A model generated the notes under the pieces. That model searched no databases. It saw only the letters and a list, made by a program, of their open reading frames with translations, and was not told the origin of the DNA. From assembly GCA_023433855.1 (NCBI GenBank), contig JAEYTV010000547.1, positions 1 through 12,779 of the forward strand: DNA of 12,779 nt, given 5' to 3'. Position 1 is the first letter of the stretch. Every line of letters starts with the position of its first letter. Below are positions 7,620 through 12,779 of the stretch, in pieces. The position numbers were made by a program, and so were the translations under genes. The stretch comes from Pseudomonadota bacterium (GTDB taxonomy: Bacteria; Pseudomonadota; Alphaproteobacteria; Rhizobiales; Rhizobiaceae).

Positions 7620-9248
7620 TCAGGCCGCCCCCGCCTGCTTCAACCTGAACCGCTGGATCTTGCCTGATTCCGTCTTAGGCAAGGCATCCGTGAAGACGAT
7701 CGACCGCGGATACTTGTAGGGTGCGATTACCTTCTTAACATAGTCCTGCAGGAGCTTCGCCAGGGCATCGCAGGCGGCTTCACTGTCAGTCAGCACCACA
7801 TGCGCCTCGACGATATGGCCGCGTTCGGCATCCGGCACGCCGATGACGGCGCATTCCGCGACCGCCTCGTGCTTGAGCAGCGCCGCCTCCACTTCAGGAC
7901 CGGCGATGTTGTAGCCGGCGGAAATGATCATGTCGTCGGAGCGAGCGGCAAAGTGGAAATAACCCGCCTGATCCCGGATGAAGGAATCACCGGTAAGGTT
8001 CCAGCCGTCGCGAACATAGTCCGTCTGGCGATGATCGGCGAGATAGCGGCAACCAATGGGGCCTCTGACGGCGAGCTTGCCCACCGTACCCGCAGGCACC
8101 TCTCGCATGTCGTCATCCACGACGATGGCCTCGTACCCGTTCAAAGGCTTACCCGTGCAGGCAGGCTTGGAGTCGTCGAGCCGGTTGGAGATGAAGATAT
8201 GCAGCATCTCGGTCGAGCCAATCCCATCGATAATCGGCTTGCCGGTCTTCTGTACCCATTGGTCATAGACGGGCGCCGGCAGGGTTTCGCCCGCGGAAAC
8301 GGCCACGCGAAGAGAGGAAAGATCGGCACCCTCGTCCATGGCCGAAAGCATGGCCCGGTAGGCCGTGGGCGCCGTGAAACATATCGTCGCCTTGTAGGTC
8401 TCGATGATCTCGATCATCTTTGCGGGAGTCGCCTGTTCCAACAGGGTTGCAGCCGCGCCGAAGCGCAGCGGAAAAACGGCAAGCCCTCCGAGGCCGAACG
8501 TAAACGCCAGCGGCGGAGAGCCGACGAAAACATCGTCAGGAGTGACGTCCAGTACTTCCTTGGCATAGGCGTCGGCGATGATCAGGATATCCCGGTGGAA
8601 GTGCATGGTCGCCTTCGGCACGCCGGTGGATCCGGAGGTGAAGCCGAGCAGAGCAACATCGTCGCGGCCGGTCTTCACCGCCTCGAACTTCACCGGCTTG
8701 TCGAGCGCCGCCCTGTCGAGTTCGGCATCGTGATTGGCCGTGCCGTCGAAGCCGACCACCTGCTTCAGAAAGTTGCTGTCCTTCGCCACCGCGACAAGTT
8801 CGTCCATCAGGCGCGTGTCGCACAGCGCCATGGAGACTTCCGCCTTGTCGACGACCTTGGCGAGTTCCCCTGCCCGCAGCATTGGCATGGTGTTGACGAC
8901 CACCGCGCCGGCCTTTGTCGCAGCCAGCCAACAGGCCACCATCGCCGGATTGTTGGCGGAGCGGATCAAAACCCGGTTGCCGGGCTTCAATCCATAATCC
9001 TCGGTCAGCGCCCGGGCGATGCGGTTCGTCCAGTCCGAGAGTTCCTTGTAGGTGCGGCGGCGGCCGTTGCCAATCAGCGCCGTGTGGTCTCCGAAGCCGC
9101 GCTCGACCATCCGATCCGTCAGTTCGACGCCGGCATTCAGCCATTCCGGATAATCGAAGCCATCGAGAAGAAGCTCCGGCCATTGATCCGCCGGCGGAAG
9201 ATGCTCGCGCGCAAACGTATCCAGATGGCCTGTCGGTCCCAGTTTCAT
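7620..9248 (-). CDS. Aryl-CoA ligase, 2-aminobenzoate/benzoate-CoA ligase type (AMP-forming)
   Basis: This ANL-superfamily enzyme should activate an aromatic carboxylic acid to its CoA thioester through an acyl-AMP intermediate. In 542 residues the motifs are in order: P-loop TSGSTGVPK (204-212), the segment AFTFGLGGLAVFPLRFGA (248-265) that resembles benzoate-CoA ligases, GIGSTE (342-347, aligning with YGxTE), LTGD (418-421), hinge-region RSDDMIISAGYN (436-447), and the C-terminal catalytic lysine K530 in PKTESGK. The N-terminus HLDTFAREHLPPADQWPE resembles the 2-aminobenzoate-CoA ligase group of aerobic anthranilate degradation. The start at 9248 fits that N-terminus and has GGGA seven bases upstream; an in-frame ATG at 9281 has no ribosome site. 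The gene is divergent from a formamidase-like hydrolase and precedes the ABC importer. Anthranilate, benzoate and salicylate are the main substrate candidates and cannot be separated by eye. Confidence 0.88.
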   Translation of the reverse strand: MKLGPTGHLDTFAREHLPPADQWPELLLDGFDYPEWLNAGVELTDRMVERGFGDHTALIGNGRRRTYKELSDWTNRIARALTEDYGLKPGNRVLIRSANNPAMVACWLAATKAGAVVVNTMPMLRAGELAKVVDKAEVSMALCDTRLMDELVAVAKDSNFLKQVVGFDGTANHDAELDRAALDKPVKFEAVKTGRDDVALLGFTSGSTGVPKATMHFHRDILIIADAYAKEVLDVTPDDVFVGSPPLAFTFGLGGLAVFPLRFGAAATLLEQATPAKMIEIIETYKATICFTAPTAYRAMLSAMDEGADLSSLRVAVSAGETLPAPVYDQWVQKTGKPIIDGIGSTEMLHIFISNRLDDSKPACTGKPLNGYEAIVVDDDMREVPAGTVGKLAVRGPIGCRYLADHRQTDYVRDGWNLTGDSFIRDQAGYFHFAARSDDMIISAGYNIAGPEVEAALLKHEAVAECAVIGVPDAERGHIVEAHVVLTDSEAACDALAKLLQDYVKKVIAPYKYPRSIVFTDALPKTESGKIQRFRLKQAGAA

Positions 9249-9464
9249 CTTCGAGTTCCCAGCGTTCTCTTTGCCAGCCATCCGAAGTTTGAACGGACTG
9301 GCGGCGGGGCATTTTTGCCTTTTGCCCAGAAAAGCACTGCTCCCACTCGCTGGCAAGAGAGAAATTTTAAGTTTGTAATAATTTTGGATCGGCGCCTGTT
9401 CGACCTTCCTCTGCAAGCCGCTGGATGCAACTATGCGCAAAGTTTCGACAATGCCGAGGACCAC
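9249..9464. promoter_or_regulatory. Divergent promoter region between the aryl-CoA ligase and hydrolase genes
   Basis: This 216 bp stretch must carry the promoters of both divergent genes. An AT-rich island at about 9358-9389 (containing AAATTTTAAGTTTGTAATAA) contrasts with the GC-rich surroundings and is the best place for promoter cores. I could not assign a convincing -35/-10 pair on either strand. On the hydrolase side TGCAA occurs twice (9412-9416 and 9426-9430), and the second copy opens a sequence shared with the binding-protein upstream region. TTTTGCC is directly repeated near 9314-9328. Confidence 0.6.
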
Positions 9465-10289
9465 ATGCGATACCGGATTTCAGATTGGGACGATGCCTAT
9501 GCCAACGGGCCGAACATTCCGGGCGGCGACCGCTGGCCCGGCCTCTGGGTCGATCCGGCACGGGAATACCGCCAGGCCCTTCATGAAGCCGGCCATGCGC
9601 AACTCGACATTCGCTATGGCGACGGCGAGCGCAACCGCATGGATCTTTTTTTGCCGGCAACCGAGCCGGCGGGGCTGGTCGTCTTCGTCCACGGCGGCTT
9701 CTGGCTGAGGCTCGACAAGTCCTATTGGTCGCATCTTGCCCGCGGCGCTGTCGACAAGGGGTTTGCAGTGGCAATCCCATCATACACATTGTGCCCCACG
9801 AGCCGGATCTCAGGGATAACGACAGAAATCGGAGCTGCAGTGCAAAAAGCAGCAGAAATCATCGAGGGCACCATACGGCTGGTGGGCCATTCGGCGGGGG
9901 GGCAACTGGTGACGAGGATGATCTGCGGTACATCTCCTCTTCCCCCATCCGTTCGAGACCGTATTGTTCACACGGTCTCGGTGTCCGGTCTGCACGACCT
10001 GCGGCCGCTGATGAACACAGCCATGAACAGCCAGCTGAACATCGACTATCAGGAGGCATACCGGGAAAGCCCGGCACTTCTCGAGCCGATGCCGGGGGCG
10101 CGTCTGACGTGCTGGGTGGGTGCGGCGGAGCGATCCGAGTTCGTCCGCCAGAACGCCCTCCTGGCCAATGTCTGGAGGGGCCTGGGCGCAGAAACCGAAG
10201 TTGTCGAGGAGCCCGACCGGCACCACTTCAACGTGCTCGACGGGATGGGAGACCCCGATCATCCATTGACAGTAGCCCTGCTGTCCTAG
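9465..10289 (+). CDS. Alpha/beta hydrolase, kynurenine formamidase (arylformamidase)-like
   Basis: This 274-residue cytoplasmic alpha/beta hydrolase carries the oxyanion motif HGGFW (76-80), which is characteristic of the BNA7/AFMID-type arylformamidases and their bacterial relatives. It also has the nucleophile elbow GHSAGG with S143, a candidate acidic residue in the VGAAERSEFVRQ region (E222 or E225), and a terminal catalytic histidine in HHFNVLDGM (H253 or H254). The triad therefore looks intact. Its expected chemistry is hydrolysis of an N-formyl or similar amide, or an ester, of an aromatic amine; N-formylkynurenine is the model substrate. The start at 9465 has GAGGA four bases upstream. 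The frame is open far upstream, but that is the antisense of the ligase and is not coding. The gene is divergent from the aryl-CoA ligase, so a role in the same pathway is likely. Exact substrate unknown. Confidence 0.85.
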   Translation: MRYRISDWDDAYANGPNIPGGDRWPGLWVDPAREYRQALHEAGHAQLDIRYGDGERNRMDLFLPATEPAGLVVFVHGGFWLRLDKSYWSHLARGAVDKGFAVAIPSYTLCPTSRISGITTEIGAAVQKAAEIIEGTIRLVGHSAGGQLVTRMICGTSPLPPSVRDRIVHTVSVSGLHDLRPLMNTAMNSQLNIDYQEAYRESPALLEPMPGARLTCWVGAAERSEFVRQNALLANVWRGLGAETEVVEEPDRHHFNVLDGMGDPDHPLTVALLS

Positions 10290-10301
10290 CTTCCGGCACT
10301 C

Positions 10302-10997
10302 TCAAAGAACGACGATGCGGGCGCCGATCTGGACTCGCCCGTAAAGATCGATGATGTCCTGGTTCAGGAGGCGGATGCATCCTGCGGAAACGGCCTTTCC
10401 GATCGAAGAGGGATCGTTCGTGCCGTGGACGCGATAATAGGTATCGCGGCCATCCTTCTGGATGTAGAGCGCCCTCGCACCCATGGGATTGGCGGGTCCG
10501 CCATCCACCCCATGCTTGAACCTGCCATAGTGTTCAGGGCTGCGCTTGATCATGCTTGCTGTCGGCGTCCAGCGTGGCCAGGCAGCTTTCCTGTCGATCA
10601 CGGCCGTACCAGTGAAGTTGCGGCTCGCAGGACCGACGGCCACGGTGTAACGCATTGCCCGGCCTTCAGGCATGACGAAGTAGAGATAGCGCGCCTTCTG
10701 ATCCACGACGATTGTGCCGGCAGGCTCGGCGGTCACGTAGTCGACCTCCTGCCGGTGATGAGCGACCGGCAGCTTCGACACGTCAACGGCAGCGACCTCG
10801 AAACCCTGGTCGAGCTTGCCGCTATACATCTCCGCAGGAGACGGCGGTGCGGCTGCATCGACTGGGGGCAACAACGACGGGACAGCCAGCGGTTCCGGCT
10901 GCGAAGCAGGCTGGTGAGTCACACAGGCAGAAAGAGCGATAGCAGAGAAAAGGAGCGCGAAAGATCGCACCAGCATGGGGGTAGGCGTCATGGTCAT
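10302..10997 (-). CDS. L,D-transpeptidase (YkuD domain) lipoprotein
   Basis: This is a cell-wall enzyme that forms 3-3 peptidoglycan cross-links or attaches proteins to peptidoglycan. The 231-residue protein has a lipoprotein signal with lipobox LSAC (22-25, lipidated C25), a proline-rich linker (about 26-56), and a YkuD catalytic domain from about residue 90 to the end. The catalytic block has H191 in HGTN and nucleophile C207 in SAGCIR, where many relatives have S-H-G-C; the histidine position is alanine here, a variant I believe occurs in this group. The start is uncertain: ATG codons at 10997, 10991 and 10976 are in frame and none has a strong ribosome site; all keep the lipobox. It converges on the hydrolase gene with a 12 bp gap and appears unrelated to the aromatic pathway. 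It is probably a stand-alone housekeeping gene. Confidence 0.92.
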   Translation of the reverse strand: MTMTPTPMLVRSFALLFSAIALSACVTHQPASQPEPLAVPSLLPPVDAAAPPSPAEMYSGKLDQGFEVAAVDVSKLPVAHHRQEVDYVTAEPAGTIVVDQKARYLYFVMPEGRAMRYTVAVGPASRNFTGTAVIDRKAAWPRWTPTASMIKRSPEHYGRFKHGVDGGPANPMGARALYIQKDGRDTYYRVHGTNDPSSIGKAVSAGCIRLLNQDIIDLYGRVQIGARIVVL

Positions 10998-11203
10998 TCC
11001 GGCGTGCTTGGAGCACTTCTAGTTTTTTAACCTCCCTTGCGCTGCTCATCACACAGAGCCGCCTCAATTGTGTCGGGGTTTCTTATCGCGGGAGCATGAG
11101 GATGTGATCGCGGTGCCCTGTTGCCAGAACGCCACAGATCTACGGGCTCTCACCGTAAGGTGGGACCGACAGGGAAGCATGGCCCATGGCAGCCTGGCCG
11201 GCG
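10998..11203. other. Intergenic region between the L,D-transpeptidase and the marR-type gene
   Basis: These 206 bp should hold the transpeptidase promoter and the end of the marR transcript, both on the minus strand. A small hairpin (GTGCT-TGG-AGCAC, 11004-11016) followed on the plus strand by TTCTAGTTTTTT could act as a weak terminator for plus-strand transcripts such as read-through from the hydrolase gene. On the minus strand AAGGGAGG occurs near 11032-11039 but no usable start codon follows at the right distance. I saw no clear terminator for the marR gene and no convincing reading frame. Confidence 0.4.
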
Positions 11204-11719
11204 CTAGAGGGATGCTGCGGCCCGTGCAGCCTGATCATAGTGGCCGGACAGAGCTCGTAGCCGCCCCGCCACTTCCGAGAGACTATCGGCCGACACCTCA
11301 GTCGCCAGGACGGACTTGACGAGCAGGCTTTCGCGCATCGCCTTGTACCGGGCACAGGATTCCGCTCCCGCCTCCGTGACCATGACCAGCTTCTCCTTGC
11401 CGCGACGGCCTGACTTGATCAGCTTCAGCCGCTCAAGCTTCTTGAGCGCATAGGTCACCACATGGGTGTCTTCGATATTGAGAACGAGGCAGATGTCGGC
11501 CAGGGTCTTTGGCTTGTTGCGACTATTGATGTTGTGAAGCACGATGATATCAACCGGCGACAGGTCCGGCACGCCGGCGGCCGCCATGCAGCGAACCATC
11601 CACCGGTTGAAGGCGTGGTTCAGCATGATCAGGCCGAATTCGATCTCCGACAACGCCGGCAGGGCGCCCGTGGCGAGATGCCCGGAGGAAACGATGGGTC
11701 CAAGTTCTTTCTTATCCAG
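11204..11719 (-). CDS. Winged-helix MarR-type transcriptional regulator (probable CTG start)
   Basis: This is a DNA-binding regulator with a MarR-like winged helix. Counting from the CTG at 11719 it has 171 residues: an N-terminal stretch (LDKKELGPIVSSGHL), helix EFGLIMLNHAFNRWMVRCMAAAG (about 27-49, a likely dimer helix), LSPVDIIVLHNI (53-64), the helix-turn-helix with recognition helix about 82-98 (EDTHVVTYALKKL), and a basic wing (GRRGKEK, 104-110). The first ATG/GTG/TTG in the frame is a TTG at 11653, but it lacks a ribosome site, whereas AAGGGAG lies eight bases before the CTG. The segment upstream of the TTG also looks like the N-terminus of rhizobial relatives as I remember them. The gene follows dctP by 60 bp on the same strand, so it probably controls TRAP genes. 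The ligand is unknown. Confidence 0.85.
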   Translation of the reverse strand: MDKKELGPIVSSGHLATGALPALSEIEFGLIMLNHAFNRWMVRCMAAAGVPDLSPVDIIVLHNINSRNKPKTLADICLVLNIEDTHVVTYALKKLERLKLIKSGRRGKEKLVMVTEAGAESCARYKAMRESLLVKSVLATEVSADSLSEVAGRLRALSGHYDQAARAAASL

Positions 11720-11734
11720 CGTTGCGACTCCCTT
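11720..11734 (-). promoter_or_regulatory. Ribosome binding site that decides the marR start
   Basis: On the minus strand AAGGGAG is followed by eight bases (TCGCAACG) and then CTG GAT AAG AAA. This is a near-ideal Shine-Dalgarno at normal spacing, and no ATG, GTG or TTG occurs in the frame between the dctP stop and 11653. It is the main reason for placing the start at 11719. Confidence 0.65.
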
Positions 11735-11744
11735 GTCTTGTGGG

Positions 11745-11772
11745 AGCGCCGCGATAGCCGTACCGCGGCGCT
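11745..11772 (-). terminator. Perfect 9 bp hairpin between dctP and marR (attenuator or mRNA-stabilising stem-loop)
   Basis: AGCGCCGCG (11745-11753) and CGCGGCGCT (11764-11772) form a perfect 9 bp GC-rich stem with a 10-base loop. It starts seven bases after the dctP stop codon and ends ten bases before the AAGGGAG site of the marR gene. No T run follows on the transcribed strand, so it is not a classic intrinsic terminator. Stem-loops in this position after binding-protein genes often protect the upstream mRNA or lower expression of the downstream gene. Confidence 0.6.
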
Positions 11773-11779
11773 TGTCCGA

Positions 11780-12757
11780 CTACATCTTCTTGTAAGCGTC
11801 CACGATGGACTGCCCCTCAGCCCCAGCCTTCTTCAACCAGTCTTCCGTGAGCTTGGTCCCTACCTCTGCGAGGCCGGTTTTCAGTTCTTCGCTCGGGGCG
11901 ATGACCTGCATGCCGTTCTGCTTCAGGGTGTCCATGTAGGCGGCCGTCTTCTCGACGCCGAGCTTCCAGCCGCGCTCTTCTGCGGCGGCCGCGGCTTCGG
12001 TGACGGCTGTCTGGACCGCCGGATCGAGCGCCTCGAAGGCGTCCTTGTTCACGAAGATGACGTTCTTCGGGATCCAGGCCTGCGTATCGTAGTAGTGGGG
12101 GAGCGATTCCCAGATCTTGGAATCGACGCCCGTGGCGCTGGAGGTCATCAGGCCATCGACCACACCGGTCGCCAGCGCCTGCGGAAGCTCGGCAGCCTGC
12201 ACGGTCACCGGCTGGGCACCGACCAGTTCGGCAATACGCGATGTGCCGACGTTATAGGCGCGCCATTTCAGTCCCTTGAGGTCTTCGACGGTATTGATAT
12301 CCTTCTTGGTATAGATGCCCTGCGGTGGCCATGGGGTTGTGTAGAGCAGCTTCAGGCCCTGCTCGTCGAGCGCCTTTTCCACGGTCGGCTTCGATGCCTC
12401 CCAGAGCTTGCGCGAGTCCTCGAAGCTGGTGGCGAGGAAGGGCACCACATCGATGCCGAAGACCGGGTTCTCGTTTTCGTGCAGAGATATCAGCACCTCG
12501 CCCGCCTGCGCCTGGCCCGTCTGGACGGCGCGCTTGATCTCCGGCGCCTTGAAGAGCGCGGCACCCGCATGAACGGTGATCTTGAGCGCGCCGCTCGTTG
12601 CGGCGTCCACGTCGGACGCGAACTGCATCAGGTTCTCGGTGTGGTAGTTCGCCGGAGGATAGGCCGAGGGCAGGACCCAGGCGGTCTGGGCCATCGCCGC
12701 GCCCGCTCCCAGGGCAAGCGCTGCCGCGGTCATTCCCCAGCGGGCGATCGATCGCAT
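11780..12757 (-). CDS. dctP: TRAP transporter substrate-binding protein, DctP family
   Basis: This is the periplasmic binding protein of a TRAP transporter, which imports organic acids using an ion gradient with DctQ and DctM membrane partners. From the start at 12757 it has 325 residues, the usual DctP length. The signal peptide has R2 and R6, a hydrophobic alanine/leucine core, and AMA before Q24 (cleavage after A23). R166 in DLKGLKWR is the conserved arginine that pairs with the ligand carboxylate in this family, and PQALATGVVDGLMTS (192-206) is the typical DctP motif that follows. Start codons at 12775 and 12769 are also in frame; 12757 is preferred because it gives a standard signal peptide and has GGAA at about seven bases. 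No dctQ or dctM lies downstream, where marR follows instead; they may lie beyond the right edge. The substrate is unknown. Confidence 0.93.
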   Translation of the reverse strand: MRSIARWGMTAAALALGAGAAMAQTAWVLPSAYPPANYHTENLMQFASDVDAATSGALKITVHAGAALFKAPEIKRAVQTGQAQAGEVLISLHENENPVFGIDVVPFLATSFEDSRKLWEASKPTVEKALDEQGLKLLYTTPWPPQGIYTKKDINTVEDLKGLKWRAYNVGTSRIAELVGAQPVTVQAAELPQALATGVVDGLMTSSATGVDSKIWESLPHYYDTQAWIPKNVIFVNKDAFEALDPAVQTAVTEAAAAAEERGWKLGVEKTAAYMDTLKQNGMQVIAPSEELKTGLAEVGTKLTEDWLKKAGAEGQSIVDAYKKM

Positions 12758-12779
12758 GTGAGATTCCATTGTCATTCCC

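Larger units (their letters stand above)
2019..9248 (-). other. Probable operon: aryl-CoA ligase, binding protein, livHMGF, glsA
   Basis: Seven genes run in the same direction. From the binding protein onward the junctions are 9 bp, 7 bp, 8 bp overlap, 1 bp overlap and 17 bp, the pattern of one transcript with coupled translation. The ligase is joined by a 174 bp gap, so it may be the first gene or a separately transcribed neighbour. The unit ends at the hairpin 1985-2010. Its content suggests import of an aromatic acid followed by CoA activation. Confidence 0.75.

Noticed and set aside
9358..9389. Exact -35/-10 promoter elements in the AT-rich island of the divergent region.
   Set aside because: Several partial matches exist on both strands, but none has both boxes with proper spacing, so I did not call a specific promoter.
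7800..9464. A very long open frame on the plus strand leading into the hydrolase gene.
   Set aside because: It is the antisense of the ligase gene, kept open by GC-rich codon bias. Its translation is arginine- and histidine-rich with no family motif, and the hydrolase has its own start with GAGGA at 9465.
10822..11067. An 81-codon minus-strand frame starting upstream of the transpeptidase.
   Set aside because: It mostly overlaps the transpeptidase in another frame and has no ribosome site at its start.
11068..11319. A possible 83-codon gene on the plus strand in the gap right of the transpeptidase.
   Set aside because: Half of it is antisense to the marR gene, with no ribosome site and no family resemblance.

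Overview
The window reads as chromosomal DNA of a GC-rich alphaproteobacterium, most likely in the rhizobial order (Hyphomicrobiales). The reasons are the base composition and codon use, the dense set of solute-binding-protein transporters (TTT, ABC and TRAP types all in 12.8 kb), a winged-helix MarR-type regulator of a kind I recall from rhizobia, and a YkuD lipoprotein. I cannot name the species. I saw no insertion sequence, phage gene, CRISPR array, tRNA or rRNA.

Layout, left to right. (1) Positions 1-1965, plus strand: the 3' part of a tctB gene and a complete tctA, the membrane subunits of a tripartite tricarboxylate transporter; their binding protein must lie to the left. A strong UUCG-capped hairpin (1985-2010) separates them from a converging operon. 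(2) Positions 2019-9248, minus strand: a seven-gene unit, read right to left as an aryl-CoA ligase (2-aminobenzoate/benzoate-CoA ligase type), a periplasmic binding protein, two LivH/LivM permeases, two LivG/LivF ATPases and a glutaminase. From the binding protein to the glutaminase the genes overlap or lie within 17 bp of each other. Only the ligase to binding-protein junction has a gap (174 bp), which may hold a second promoter. (3) Positions 9465-10289, plus strand: an alpha/beta hydrolase of the kynurenine-formamidase-like type (HGGFW and GHSAGG motifs), divergent from the ligase. (4) Positions 10302-10997, minus strand: an L,D-transpeptidase lipoprotein, converging on the hydrolase with a 12 bp gap. 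(5) Positions 11204-12757, minus strand: a TRAP-type binding protein (dctP) followed by a winged-helix regulator whose most likely start is a CTG codon.

How the genes may work together. The Liv-type importer, the aryl-CoA ligase and the formamidase-like hydrolase together suggest uptake of an aromatic compound (an anthranilate, benzoate or kynurenine-type substrate), optional hydrolysis of an amide or ester, and activation to the CoA thioester. The ring-attacking enzymes are not in this window. The glutaminase as last gene of the unit is the least expected member. The regulator is probably linked to the TRAP system rather than to the aromatic unit. I did not find a clearly undescribed system. 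The most useful observations are the operon composition, the non-ATG start of the regulator, the dctP-marR hairpin, and a short sequence shared by the two upstream regions of the aromatic locus.
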